Part shown: piece by piece, positions 1 through 8,713 of the stretch | How the letters are laid out: each line of letters starts with the position of its first letter | How positions within the stretch are numbered: the first letter of the stretch is position 1 | Assembly: GCA_949291945.1 (NCBI GenBank) | Contig: CASEXH010000001.1 | Location: forward strand, 124,001-188,000 | Source of the DNA: an uncultured Bacillota bacterium | GTDB lineage: Bacteria > Bacillota > Clostridia > Lachnospirales > Lachnospiraceae | Direction: 5' to 3' | Length of the DNA stretch: 64,000 nt | Notes under the pieces: generated by a model | What the model saw: the letters and a program-made list of their open reading frames with translations, nothing else | What the model was told of the DNA's origin: nothing | Database searches by the model: none | Made by a program: the position numbers and the translations under genes

Positions 1-30
1 TACCTGCTCTTTGAAAGCATTACAACCAAA

Positions 31-101
31 AAAGAAACCAGCCCATAAAATCCTGGCTATTATAAAGCTCTGGATCTATATGAACTGGTCTTTTCTATTG
101 A
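31..101 (-). terminator. possible terminator after the FabK-like gene
   Basis: On the minus strand a long imperfect hairpin (outer arms AAAAGACCAG and CTGGTTTCTTTT, with a small inner AGCC/GGCT stem) ends in a T-rich tract about 30 bases past the stop codon of the FabK-like gene. The loop is large, so the call is tentative. Confidence 0.4.
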
Positions 102-128
102 GGCTGCACAATTCCCGTCTGCCGTCTT

Positions 129-1196
129 CTACCGCTTCTGAGCTGCCCGTGCAAATTCTTCCATAATATCTTTAACCTTCTCGATCTTATCACACCGATA
201 GGCGTTCTCCCCGCAGAACAGCAAAGCCTCGTCCAGGTTTCCTTCTGCAGCATTGACTAAAGCCTGGGTGATACAGTAAGGGATCTTTGCAGGATCACAG
301 GTGGTAATGCAGTGGTAGCAGTGTTTGATCCTGCATTTCTCCTTTTTTGCCTTATCGATAAACACATTATGGATGGCCCGGCCAGGCATGCCTACAGGGC
401 TTTTCACAATGCAGATATCTTCTTTCTTTGCTTTAATATAAGCTTCTTTATAAGCAGGAGCCGCATCGCACTCTTCTGTGGTAACAAACCGGGTAGCCAC
501 CTGGACCCCGTCTGCTCCCAGAGACAGCGCATGCTTCATATCCTCTCCGTCGAAGATTCCTCCCGCTACGATCACAGGAATGTCCCTTCCTGCTTTTTCT
601 TCGTATTCTTTGTTTTTACTGATAATAGACAGGATCACCTGGTCATAGGATTCCGGGGTAAGGGTATCCAGTTCTTCTGCGGAAAATCCCAGATGGCCTC
701 CTGCTTTAGGACCTTCGATCACTACGAAATCCGGATATCTTTTATACTTTCTCTCCCACATCCTGCACAGGACTGTGTAGGATTTCAGGGAAGAGACTAC
801 CGGAGCGATCTTTACATTGGAACCTTCTGTATATTTGGGCAGGTCCACAGGAAGTCCTGCGCCGGAAATGATCACATCCGCTCCGGCTTCTACAGCAGTT
901 TTCACATATTCTTCATAGCGCTGGGTAGCCACCATGATATTAAAGCCTACGATGCCGCCATTGGCAATCTCTCTGGCTGCCGCCAGTTCTTTTTTCATGG
1001 CCCTGTAATTGGCCTCAAAAGGGTTCTGATAAAAATCCGGCTCCCGCCACCCGATCTGGGCGGTAGAGATAATGCCGATGCCGCCGTTGGCCGCCACACT
1101 GCCGGCCAGACGGGAAAGACTGATTCCCACTCCCATTCCTCCCTGTATCACAGGGACTCTCGCCTCTAAATCACCGATTTTTAATCCTGTACCCAT
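129..1196 (-). CDS. FabK-like / nitronate monooxygenase-type flavoprotein
   Basis: An FMN-dependent TIM-barrel oxidoreductase of the enoyl-ACP reductase II (FabK) / nitronate monooxygenase family. Visible marks are an N-terminal PVIQGGMGVG, a central GPKAGGHLG and the phosphate-binding IPVIVAGGIFDG with GADGVQVATRF. It is about 355 residues, longer than classical FabK (around 310), because of a cysteine-rich C-terminal part (KHCYHC, TTC, PYC, LFCG, RC). The start is placed at the ATG at 1196, which has GGAGAG four bases upstream; an in-frame TTG at 1214 lies in the T-run of the preceding hairpin. As last gene behind accDA it may supply enoyl-ACP reduction, but nitronate oxidation cannot be excluded by sequence. 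FabV at 32962-34149 is a second candidate enoyl reductase. Confidence 0.8.
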   Translation of the reverse strand: MGTGLKIGDLEARVPVIQGGMGVGISLSRLAGSVAANGGIGIISTAQIGWREPDFYQNPFEANYRAMKKELAAAREIANGGIVGFNIMVATQRYEEYVKTAVEAGADVIISGAGLPVDLPKYTEGSNVKIAPVVSSLKSYTVLCRMWERKYKRYPDFVVIEGPKAGGHLGFSAEELDTLTPESYDQVILSIISKNKEYEEKAGRDIPVIVAGGIFDGEDMKHALSLGADGVQVATRFVTTEECDAAPAYKEAYIKAKKEDICIVKSPVGMPGRAIHNVFIDKAKKEKCRIKHCYHCITTCDPAKIPYCITQALVNAAEGNLDEALLFCGENAYRCDKIEKVKDIMEEFARAAQKR

Positions 1197-1212
1197 TTTA
1201 CTCTCCATTTCC

Positions 1213-1277
1213 AAAAAGAGCTGCCATATCTAATTTATTCGGAGAGCGATTCTCCGATAACAGATATATGACAGCTC
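1213..1277 (-). terminator. nested hairpin with T-run between accDA and the FabK-like gene
   Basis: On the minus strand GAGCTGTCATATATCT (1262-1277) pairs with AGATATGGCAGCTC (1218-1231), and CGGAGA/TCTCCG pair inside the loop (1240-1256). TTTTT follows directly and runs into the start region of the next gene. It looks like an intrinsic terminator or attenuator that lowers expression of the FabK-like gene relative to accDA. Confidence 0.65.
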
Positions 1278-1291
1278 CTTTCTACTACTCT

Positions 1292-3034
1292 TTACATTTT
1301 CCGAAATCTGTCGTAGCGCTGGGCCGCCAGTTCTTCCCCTGACATCCCCTCTACTTTTTCTAAAAATTCAAGCATTCTGCTCTTCATATCTTTGGACAGT
1401 TCTTCCAGATTATCTTTGCAGGCCGGGACCTCCTCCGGGATCACCTGTTCCACAACACCCAGCTCCAGCAGATCTTTGGCAGTGATCTTCATGACTTCTG
1501 CAGCCTCTTTGGCTTTCTTGCTGTCCTTCCACAAAATAGAAGCAAATCCTTCCGGAGAAAGGATAGAATAAGTGGCATTTTCCATCATCCACACTTCGTT
1601 TGCAACGCCCAGAGCCAGGGCGCCGCCGCTGCCTCCTTCTCCGATCACAATAGAAAGAATCGGCACTTTCAGATCGGCCATTTCCAGAAGATTTCTGGCA
1701 ATGGCCTCTCCCTGTCCTCTTTCTTCCGCTTCAATGCCGCAGAAAGCTCCCGGCGTATCAATGAAACAGATCACTGGCCGGTTGAACTTCTCTGCCTGTT
1801 TCATCAGACGCAGAGCCTTCCGGTATCCTTCCGGCGAAGGCATGCCAAAGTTTCTGGTAATGTTGTCTTTGGTGTTTCTTCCCTTCTGGACGCCGATCAC
1901 TGTCACCGGCTGGCCGTCTAATACTGCCAGACCTCCTACAATGGCTCCGTCATCCCTGAACGCCCGGTCCCCGTGGAGTTCCATAAAGCTGTCAAATACA
2001 GTCTCGATATAGTCCAGACTGGTGAGACGTTTGGAATCTCTGGCTGCTTCAACTTTCTCCCAGGCTGTCATTTCTTTTTCTTTTCTTTTTTTCCTGGAAT
2101 ATTTTTCTTCTTTATTTCCTTCCGGAAGATTGATCCGCAGGAACTGGCAGTATCCCTTATTCCTCTGATGAAGTTTCACCAGACCGGAAAGAGTCTGCTT
2201 CAGATTCTCTCTGCGGACAATACCGTCAATAATACCATGCCCTACCAGGAATTCAGATCTCTGGAATCCTTCCGGCAGTTTCTGTCCAATGGTCTGAGCA
2301 ATAACTCTGGGACCTGCAAAACCGATCAGGGCTCCCGGCTCTGCCAGGATAATATCTCCCAGCATGGCAAAACTGGCCGTAACGCCTCCTGTCGTCGGAT
2401 CGGTCAGCACCGGAATGTAAAGAAGCCCTGCCTCACTGTGGCGCTTAACGGCAGCAGAAGTCTTTGCCATCTGCATAAGAGAGATGATTCCTTCCTGCAT
2501 CCTGGCGCCTCCGGAACAGCAGAAAAGGATCACCGGGAGTTTCTCCTCTGTAGCTCTTTCAAAAGATCTGGTAATCTTTTCTCCTACCACATGTCCCATG
2601 CTTCCCATAAGGAATCTGGCGTCGCAGACACCCAGAACCACCCTCTGGCCGTCAATTCTGGCTTCCCCGATACGGACAGCTTCTTCCAGATGGGTCTTTG
2701 CCTGGACCTGAGCGATCTTCTCTTCATAGCCCGGATAGTCCAGAGGATTGGAATTGACAAGGCCGGTACACCATTCTGTGAAGCTCCCCTTATCCGCCAC
2801 CATCTTGATCCTTGTTTTGGCTTTGATACGAAAATACCCGCCGCATTTGGGACAGATATAATAATGATTGACTACGTCCTCTTTATATAAAAGCTCCCCG
2901 CATTTCGGACATTTCACCCACAGGCCTTCCGGCACAGAAGGAGTCCCTTCAGACTCTCGGGCCTGTCCTTCTCCCTGTACTTCCTGTGTCTGAACATTAG
3001 CAGACTTTTTAAATAAATCCTTTAATCTGGACAT
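1292..3034 (-). CDS. accDA: fused acetyl-CoA carboxylase carboxyltransferase (beta-alpha)
   Basis: Transfers the carboxyl group from carboxybiotin on AccB to acetyl-CoA, giving malonyl-CoA. A single 580-residue frame holds AccD (zinc finger C42-x2-C45...C61-x2-C64, then the crotonase-like carboxyltransferase core with [10 protein letters not shown]) followed by AccA (from about residue 322, with [20 protein letters not shown] and [12 protein letters not shown]). The two halves are joined by a short Lys/Arg/Glu-rich linker. In most bacteria these are separate proteins. An internal ATG at 2071 begins the AccA half and has a purine-rich but weak upstream sequence, so separate AccA could also be made. 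It follows accC closely in the fatty-acid operon. Confidence 0.93.
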   Translation of the reverse strand: MSRLKDLFKKSANVQTQEVQGEGQARESEGTPSVPEGLWVKCPKCGELLYKEDVVNHYYICPKCGGYFRIKAKTRIKMVADKGSFTEWCTGLVNSNPLDYPGYEEKIAQVQAKTHLEEAVRIGEARIDGQRVVLGVCDARFLMGSMGHVVGEKITRSFERATEEKLPVILFCCSGGARMQEGIISLMQMAKTSAAVKRHSEAGLLYIPVLTDPTTGGVTASFAMLGDIILAEPGALIGFAGPRVIAQTIGQKLPEGFQRSEFLVGHGIIDGIVRRENLKQTLSGLVKLHQRNKGYCQFLRINLPEGNKEEKYSRKKRKEKEMTAWEKVEAARDSKRLTSLDYIETVFDSFMELHGDRAFRDDGAIVGGLAVLDGQPVTVIGVQKGRNTKDNITRNFGMPSPEGYRKALRLMKQAEKFNRPVICFIDTPGAFCGIEAEERGQGEAIARNLLEMADLKVPILSIVIGEGGSGGALALGVANEVWMMENATYSILSPEGFASILWKDSKKAKEAAEVMKITAKDLLELGVVEQVIPEEVPACKDNLEELSKDMKSRMLEFLEKVEGMSGEELAAQRYDRFRKM

Positions 3035-3060
3035 CTCCGTGACTCCTTTATCTCAAATCT

Positions 3061-4407
3061 CTACTCCATGTTATAATGTTCCGGAATAAAATCAGTGGTA
3101 ACATTGCCCTCTATAAAATCTTTCTGGTTCAGAATATCATACTGGAAATCCAGATTGGTCTGAACTCCCTCAATAACTACCTCTCCCAGGGTACTTCTCA
3201 TCTTGGCAATAGCAGAAGCCCGGTCCTTATCATACACGATCACCTTCATGATCATAGAATCATAATTCGGGGGGATCTGGTAGCCATTAAACACTGCGGT
3301 ATCGATCCGGACACCATTTCCTCCCGGCAGGTGGATATTTTCAATGGTTCCCGGACAGGGCATAAAGTTCCTGGAAGGATCCTCTGCATTGATCCTGCAC
3401 TCGATGGCATGGCCTCTCATAACAATATCCTTCTGTTCTACTGAAAGGGGCAGCCCTGCTGCAATACGGATCTGCTCTTTCACCAGGTCCACACCGGAAA
3501 CAAATTCCGTAACCGGATGTTCTACCTGGATCCTGGTGTTCATTTCCATAAAGAAGAATTCTCCTGACTTATCCAGGAGGAACTCAATGGTTCCTGCACT
3601 TTCATAGCCGACCGCCTTGGCTGCTCTTACTGCAGTTTCTCCCATTTTTTCTCTGGTAGCCTGGTCAATGGCACAGGAAGGGGACTCCTCGATCATCTTC
3701 TGATGACGTCTCTGGATGGAACAGTCTCTTTCACCCAGCTGGACCACATTTCCGAACTTATCCCCCAGAATCTGAACCTCGATATGTCTGGGTTCCCGGA
3801 CATACCGCTCCAGATACATGGTATCATCGGCAAAAGCATTTACCGACTCTCTCTGAGCGGTATTAAAGTTCTCTACAAAATCTTCAGGACTTTCCGAAAT
3901 CCTCATTCCCTTTCCGCCTCCGCCTGAGGAAGCTTTGATCATGATCGGAAATCCGATTTCTTTTGCAGCCTCCAGAGCTTCCTCTACGTTGTATACCGGC
4001 TCTTTCGTGCCGGGAACAACAGGAACTCCTGCTTCCATCATGGTTTTTCTGGCTTCGGATTTATTTCCCATTTTGTGGATGACTTCTGCGGAAGGTCCGA
4101 TGAAAGCCACATTGCATTTTTCACACATTTCCACAAATTTACTGTTTTCAGAGAGAAAACCGAATCCGGGATGAATGGCCTCTGCTTTGGTGGCGATGGT
4201 AGCGCTCAAGATCCGCTCCATATTCAGATAACTCTCCTGGGGAGCCGCCGGGCCGATACAAATAGCCTCATCAGCAAGCTGGGCATGGAGAGCCTCTCTG
4301 TCCGCCTCAGAATAAACCGCAACGGTCTTGATCCCCATTTCTCTGCAGGCACGGATGATCCGCACTGCAATCTCTCCTCTGTTTGCGATCAAAATTTTCT
4401 GAAACAT
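3061..4407 (-). CDS. accC: biotin carboxylase subunit of acetyl-CoA carboxylase
   Basis: ATP-grasp enzyme that carboxylates the biotin on AccB. The 448-residue length is normal. It starts MFQKILIANRGEIAVRI, has the glycine-rich ATP loop KASSGGGGKGMRI, and the active-site stretch EMNTRIQVEHPVTE. It lies between fabZ and accDA with short gaps, so it is co-transcribed with the rest of the malonyl-CoA and chain-elongation genes. Confidence 0.97.
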   Translation of the reverse strand: MFQKILIANRGEIAVRIIRACREMGIKTVAVYSEADREALHAQLADEAICIGPAAPQESYLNMERILSATIATKAEAIHPGFGFLSENSKFVEMCEKCNVAFIGPSAEVIHKMGNKSEARKTMMEAGVPVVPGTKEPVYNVEEALEAAKEIGFPIMIKASSGGGGKGMRISESPEDFVENFNTAQRESVNAFADDTMYLERYVREPRHIEVQILGDKFGNVVQLGERDCSIQRRHQKMIEESPSCAIDQATREKMGETAVRAAKAVGYESAGTIEFLLDKSGEFFFMEMNTRIQVEHPVTEFVSGVDLVKEQIRIAAGLPLSVEQKDIVMRGHAIECRINAEDPSRNFMPCPGTIENIHLPGGNGVRIDTAVFNGYQIPPNYDSMIMKVIVYDKDRASAIAKMRSTLGEVVIEGVQTNLDFQYDILNQKDFIEGNVTTDFIPEHYNME

Positions 4408-4421
4408 ACCTGAACACTCTC

Positions 4422-4850
4422 CTAACCGATCATAAAGGTCATTTCGCCCATAACAGTGATCTTCCCGTCCTGATTTTTTGCTACGGCTTTACCTACTCCT
4501 ACAGGGCCTTTTTCCTTAATGATCTCTACTTCCAGAGTCAGTACGTCTCCCGGAACTACCTTATTTTTAAATTTTGCATTGTTGATGGCGCCGAAATAAG
4601 CGGTTTTTCCCTTGTTTTCCGGCTTGCTCAGGATAGCCACTGCTCCTACCTGGGCCAGAGCTTCGATCTGAAGCACCCCCGGCATAATAGGCTCCTTGGG
4701 AAAATGGCCTGCGAAAAAGGGCTCGTTATAGGTTACACATTTTCTTCCTACTGCCCGTACTCCCGGCTCCATATCTTCGATGGTGTCAACAAGCAGAAAA
4801 GGATGTCTGTGGGGAATGATCTCCATGATCTCTTTTGTTGTCAGTTTCAT
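4422..4850 (-). CDS. fabZ: 3-hydroxyacyl-ACP dehydratase FabZ
   Basis: Hot-dog-fold dehydratase that removes water from 3-hydroxyacyl-ACP in each elongation round. The 142-residue protein shows the family signatures HRHPFLLVD near residue 15 and the active-site helix GHFPKEPIMPG, with catalytic His and Glu in place. It sits between accB and accC, 12-14 bases from each neighbour. No FabA- or FabN-type isomerase is visible in the operon, so the route to unsaturated chains is not explained here. Confidence 0.96.
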   Translation of the reverse strand: MKLTTKEIMEIIPHRHPFLLVDTIEDMEPGVRAVGRKCVTYNEPFFAGHFPKEPIMPGVLQIEALAQVGAVAILSKPENKGKTAYFGAINNAKFKNKVVPGDVLTLEVEIIKEKGPVGVGKAVAKNQDGKITVMGEMTFMIG

Positions 4851-4862
4851 TGTCTTTCCCTC

Positions 4863-5330
4863 CTATTTGATCACGAACAGCGGCTGTCCGTACTCTACTA
4901 CTTCTTCGTTGGATACCAGTATCTTTTCTACAGTGCCGTCAAACTCAGATTCAATCTCATTCATCAGCTTCATAGCTTCTACGATAGCCAGAACCTGTCC
5001 TTTTTTAACGGTGTCTCCCACCTTTACATAAGGTTCTGCATCTGGTGAAGGTGCGTTATAGAAAGTACCTACCAGGGGGGATTTCACCACATTCCCATCT
5101 AAGGTTTCCTCCTGAACCTGCTGGGTATTCTCCTGGGCAGGAACAGAAGTCTGAACAGTCTCTGTAACCACTGCAGCGGGAACTGCGGCAACAGCCTGTG
5201 GTGCGGCGATAACTTTCGTCTGTTTATCGGTCTTCATGGAAATCTTCAGATTTCCTTCTTCCATGGTAAACTGTGTAAGGTTTGACTCGCTGACTGTATG
5301 GATCAACTCAATGATCTTTTCTAATTCCAT
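4863..5330 (-). CDS. accB: biotin carboxyl carrier protein
   Basis: Carries biotin between AccC and the carboxyltransferase. Of 155 residues, the first 35 form the usual N-terminal region, then an Ala/Val/Thr/Gln-rich flexible linker, then a biotinyl domain with KSPLVGTFY and the biotinylation motif EAMKLMN (target Lys near 121). It is in the fatty-acid operon between fabF and fabZ, as is common in Clostridia. Confidence 0.97.
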   Translation of the reverse strand: MELEKIIELIHTVSESNLTQFTMEEGNLKISMKTDKQTKVIAAPQAVAAVPAAVVTETVQTSVPAQENTQQVQEETLDGNVVKSPLVGTFYNAPSPDAEPYVKVGDTVKKGQVLAIVEAMKLMNEIESEFDGTVEKILVSNEEVVEYGQPLFVIK

Positions 5331-5343
5331 GGTATATTCCCTC

Positions 5344-6579
5344 CTACTCGTGATATTTTTTAATCAGCAGGCTGGCGTTATGTCCGCCGAAGCCCAGAGA
5401 ATTGGAAAGGGCATATTCTATTTCCATCTCCTGGCCCTGTCCTGTTACATAATCCAGATCACACTCTTCATCCGGTACTTTATAGCCTACGGTTTCATGA
5501 AGATAGCTGTTTTCAATTTCCTTTACGCAGGCGATAAATTCTACGGCTCCTGCTGCTCCCAGAAGGTGGCCGATCATAGATTTTGTAGAATTGACCTTTA
5601 ATTTATAGGCATGGTCTCCGAATAATTTCTTAATAGCTCTTGTCTCAAAAAGATCGTTATGATGGGTGCTGGTTCCGTGAGCATTGATGTAAGTCACATC
5701 TTCCAGAGGAATTCCCGCTTCTTTGATAGCATTCTCCATGCACTTGGCAGCTCCCTCTCCGTCTTCTGCCGGAGAAGTAATATGGTAGGCGTCACTGGTT
5801 GCTCCATATCCTACGACTTCTGCAAGGATCTTGGCGCCTCTCTTCTTGGCATGCTCCAGTTCTTCCAGAACTACTACTCCTGAACCTTCACCCATAACAA
5901 AACCGCTTCTCTCTTTATCAAAAGGAACAGAGCAGCGTTCAGGATCCGGGTTGGTAGACAGTGCGGTTAAAGCGGCAAATCCGGAGATTCCCAAAGGCGT
6001 TACACTGGCCTCGGTACCTCCTGCGATCATCACATCTGCATCTCCGAACTGAATGGTCCGGTAAGCTTCTCCGATACTGTGGGTACCGGTGGCACAGGCA
6101 GTTACCACATTAATACTCTTACCTTTCAGGCCGAACTGAATAGATACATTTCCTGCAGCCATATTAGAGATCATCAGAGGCACCATCAGAGGATTTACTC
6201 TGTTGGGTCCTTTTTCCACCAGTTTTGTATGTTCTCTCTCTACAGCCTGCAGACTTCCGATGCCGGAGCCGATGGAACAGCCTACACGGAAAGGATCTTC
6301 CTTCTCCATATCCAGTCCGGACTGTTCAATAGCCTCTTTTGCAGCAGCCACTGCATACTGAGCGAAAAGCTCCATTCTTTTGGCAGCCTTAAAATCCATA
6401 TAGTCTTTTCCCTGAAAGCCTTTTACTTCAGCAGCCAGGTGTACTTTATAATCGGTTGTATCGAATCTGGTAATCTCTCCAAATCCGATCTTTCCCTCTT
6501 TTAGTCCATTCCAGTAATCTTCTACATTTAATCCGATAGGAGTGATGGCTCCCATACCGGTAACAACAACTCTTTTCAT
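5344..6579 (-). CDS. fabF: 3-oxoacyl-ACP synthase II
   Basis: Condensing enzyme that extends acyl-ACP with malonyl-ACP. The Cys-His-His triad is visible: Cys near 162 in [11 protein letters not shown], His in [11 protein letters not shown] and His in [10 protein letters not shown]. The start is taken at 6579 ([14 protein letters not shown]), which has GGAGG at a good distance. A longer in-frame ATG at 6597 adds six residues that do not look like FabF and overlaps the end of fabG. Length is then 411 residues, typical for the family. Confidence 0.97.
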   Translation of the reverse strand: MKRVVVTGMGAITPIGLNVEDYWNGLKEGKIGFGEITRFDTTDYKVHLAAEVKGFQGKDYMDFKAAKRMELFAQYAVAAAKEAIEQSGLDMEKEDPFRVGCSIGSGIGSLQAVEREHTKLVEKGPNRVNPLMVPLMISNMAAGNVSIQFGLKGKSINVVTACATGTHSIGEAYRTIQFGDADVMIAGGTEASVTPLGISGFAALTALSTNPDPERCSVPFDKERSGFVMGEGSGVVVLEELEHAKKRGAKILAEVVGYGATSDAYHITSPAEDGEGAAKCMENAIKEAGIPLEDVTYINAHGTSTHHNDLFETRAIKKLFGDHAYKLKVNSTKSMIGHLLGAAGAVEFIACVKEIENSYLHETVGYKVPDEECDLDYVTGQGQEMEIEYALSNSLGFGGHNASLLIKKYHE

Positions 6580-6587
6580 ATATCCTC

Positions 6588-7328
6588 CTACATGCACATG
6601 CCGCCGTCAACGCTGATGACCTGGCCAGTAATATAATCTGCTTTATCTGACGCCAGAAATGCTACCATTTCTGCAATATCTTTCGTCTTTCCAAATCTTC
6701 CCAGCGGAATCTGTTTACATGCGGCTTCCTTAATGTCCTCGCCCAGCACTTCTGTCATTTCTGTATCCACAAAGCCAGGAGCCACTGCATTTACAGTGAT
6801 ACCTCTGCTGGCTAGTTCTCTGGCCATAGTCTTGGTCAGCCCGATAACGCCGGCCTTACTTGCCGCATAATTAGCCTGCCCTGCATTTCCCAGGATACCG
6901 GAAACAGAAGAGATATTAATGATTTTTCCGCTTTTCTGCTTCAGCATCTGACGAGCGCTGTGGCGGATGGTGTTAAAAGCGCCTTTTAAATTGATATTGA
7001 TCACTGCGTCAAAATCTTCTTCTTTCATACGCATGATCAGGTTATCTCTGGTAATTCCCGCATTGTTCACCAGAATATCCAGACGTCCGTATTCTTTGAT
7101 GATATTCTGGATCATCTCCTGGCAGGCGTTAAAGTCTCCTACGCTGCACTGATAAACAGCTCCCTGGCCGCCGTTTTTCTCAATGGTCTCTACCACTTCT
7201 TTTGCTCTGGCTTCAGAGCCGTTATAATTCACAACAACAAAATTTCCCTGGGCTGCCAGAGTCAGGGCGATCTCTCTTCCGATCCCTCTGCTGGCCCCTG
7301 TAACTAACGCAACTTTCTTATCCAGCAT
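6588..7328 (-). CDS. fabG: 3-oxoacyl-ACP reductase
   Basis: Short-chain dehydrogenase that reduces 3-oxoacyl-ACP with NADPH. The 246-residue protein has the cofactor motif TGASRGIG (10-17), NNAG near 88-91, and the Ser-Tyr-Lys triad (Ser 141, Tyr 154, Lys 158 in NYAASKAG). It ends [10 protein letters not shown], as FabG proteins do. It is spaced 9 bases from fabD and 8 from the preferred fabF start, consistent with tight co-transcription. Confidence 0.96.
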   Translation of the reverse strand: MLDKKVALVTGASRGIGREIALTLAAQGNFVVVNYNGSEARAKEVVETIEKNGGQGAVYQCSVGDFNACQEMIQNIIKEYGRLDILVNNAGITRDNLIMRMKEEDFDAVININLKGAFNTIRHSARQMLKQKSGKIINISSVSGILGNAGQANYAASKAGVIGLTKTMARELASRGITVNAVAPGFVDTEMTEVLGEDIKEAACKQIPLGRFGKTKDIAEMVAFLASDKADYITGQVISVDGGMCM

Positions 7329-7337
7329 ATCTATCCC

Positions 7338-8267
7338 TCACATTTTCTGCTGCAGTTCTTCCACAGCGTTTTCAAAGTCTTCTACAGTCTGAATGTTGAT
7401 CACTTTCACATTCCGGTTGATCTTTCTCATAAATCCGCTTAATGTTTTTCCAGGACCGATCTCCACAAAGGTATCTACGCCGTCCTCGATCATAGTCTCC
7501 ACACACTGCTGCCAGCGGACAGAAGAAGAAACCTGGGCAACCAGCAGATCTTTGATCTGATCCTTATCCCTTACAAACTGGGCGGTAACATTGGTGGTGT
7601 ATGGGATCTCCACCTCGTGAAGTTCTACATTCTGAAGGACTTCTCCCAGTTTTTCCCCTGCTCCGGTGAGCATTTTTGAATGGAAAGGACCGGAAACCTT
7701 CAGAGGGATCACCCTTTTTGTTCCTGCTGCCTTAAGGGCTTCAGAAGCTTTTTCCACTGCCTGTGCCTCTCCGGTGATCACGATCTGTCCCGGGCAGTTA
7801 TAATTGGCAATGGATACGATCCCCTCAGTCTCCTGGCAGATCTTCTCGATAATAGAAGCATCTGTTCCCAGCACTGCAGACATGGCTCCTCCTGTTGGAA
7901 CTGCCTCCTGCATAAAAATTCCTCTTTTCCTGACCACTGCAAAAGCATCTTCCATAGTCATTGCCTTGGAAGTGATCAATGCGCCGTACTCTCCAAGACT
8001 CAGTCCTCCTGCTGCATCAGGAGTGATTCCTTTTTCCTCCAGAACTTTCAGGATAGCTGTCTCCACTGCCAGCATGGCGATCTGGGTATATTCCGTAATG
8101 TTAATCTTCTCATTCTCCTCAAAGCAGATTTCCTTCAGATCCAGCCCGGAAATTTCTGAAGCCTTGTCCATCACTCCTCTGCATACAGGAAATGTTTCAT
8201 AAAAATCCCTGCCCATTCCCACGTACTGGGCACCCTGGCCAGGGAAAATAAAAGCTGTTTTTCCCAT
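7338..8267 (-). CDS. fabD: malonyl-CoA:ACP transacylase
   Basis: Moves the malonyl group from CoA to ACP. The 309-residue protein has the N-terminal FPGQGAQYVGMG, the nucleophile elbow GLSLGEYG with Ser 90, and GPFHSKML carrying the catalytic His. It is preceded by a FabT-like palindrome and a GC-rich hairpin that separate it from acpP, so its expression may be tuned apart from acpP. Confidence 0.96.
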   Translation of the reverse strand: MGKTAFIFPGQGAQYVGMGRDFYETFPVCRGVMDKASEISGLDLKEICFEENEKINITEYTQIAMLAVETAILKVLEEKGITPDAAGGLSLGEYGALITSKAMTMEDAFAVVRKRGIFMQEAVPTGGAMSAVLGTDASIIEKICQETEGIVSIANYNCPGQIVITGEAQAVEKASEALKAAGTKRVIPLKVSGPFHSKMLTGAGEKLGEVLQNVELHEVEIPYTTNVTAQFVRDKDQIKDLLVAQVSSSVRWQQCVETMIEDGVDTFVEIGPGKTLSGFMRKINRNVKVINIQTVEDFENAVEELQQKM

Positions 8268-8290
8268 GTTCCTACCTTCCTTATATCACC

Positions 8291-8315
8291 AAATATTTTG
8301 ATTAACAAAGTATTT
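8291..8315. promoter_or_regulatory. FabT-like operator between acpP and fabD
   Basis: Imperfect palindrome, on the minus strand AAATACTTTG, TTAAT, CAAAATATTT. It contains the core TTTGT-TAA-TCAAA, matching the FabT-type consensus and the boxes before acpP, fabH and fabV. No convincing promoter adjoins it, so it may act as an internal roadblock or control a weak internal promoter. Confidence 0.65.
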
Positions 8316-8324
8316 ATCTAAAAG

Positions 8325-8358
8325 AATAGGAAGCACGCTGCTGCGGCCTCCCATCTTG
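8325..8358 (-). terminator. partial terminator / attenuator after acpP
   Basis: On the minus strand GGGAGGC and GCTTCCT flank a GC-rich loop and are followed by ATTCTTTT. A weak hairpin here would leave more acpP message than fabD message, which fits the high cellular need for ACP. Confidence 0.4.
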
Positions 8359-8367
8359 TTTTTAATT

Positions 8368-8601
8368 TTATTCTTCTACGCCTTTTGCTTTCAGATAGTC
8401 AATAACTGCTCCAACTGTTGTCAGATCCTGTAATTCCTCGGAAGGAATCTCAACAGAATATTCATCTTCCAGAGCCATAACCAGCTCGAACAGGTCTAAG
8501 GAGTCAGCTCCTAAATCCTCTTTAAAAGATGTCTCCAGAGTAATGCTTTCTGCGTCACAGTTTAACTGTTCTGCAATGATCTCTTTCATTTTTTCTAACA
8601 T
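8368..8601 (-). CDS. acpP: acyl carrier protein
   Basis: Carrier of growing acyl chains on a phosphopantetheine arm. It is 77 residues and acidic, with the modification site LGADSLDLFELVMALED (Ser 34) and the usual helix pattern. First gene of the fatty-acid operon, with its own strong promoter and an overlapping FabT-like operator upstream. It follows the end of the FtsW-type gene after about 110 bases. Confidence 0.97.
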   Translation of the reverse strand: MLEKMKEIIAEQLNCDAESITLETSFKEDLGADSLDLFELVMALEDEYSVEIPSEELQDLTTVGAVIDYLKAKGVEE

Positions 8602-8662
8602 GATTTCCTATCTCCTTTAAATTACATTATTCAATCCCCAATGGGAATTTTTGCTGTCATGA

Positions 8663-8683
8663 ATACTTTGATGTTCAAAGTAT
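8663..8683. promoter_or_regulatory. FabT-like operator of the acpP-fab operon
   Basis: Perfect palindrome: ATACTTTGA and TCAAAGTAT around a 3-base centre. It overlaps the -10 of the acpP promoter (8679-8684), so a bound protein would block polymerase. It matches the TTTGA-N3-TCAAA core known for FabT, the MarR-family fatty-acid repressor of Firmicutes. No such regulator gene lies in the window. Confidence 0.78.
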
Positions 8684-8707
8684 ATCTTCTTTCCCTATAT
8701 TTGTCAA
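8679..8707 (-). promoter_or_regulatory. promoter of the acpP-fab operon
   Basis: TTGACA (8702-8707), a 17-base spacer, then TATACT (8679-8684), read on the minus strand. It is close to the sigma-A consensus. It lies directly after the stop codon of the FtsW-type gene and is overlapped by the palindromic operator. Confidence 0.85.
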
Positions 8708-8713
8708 CCCTTT

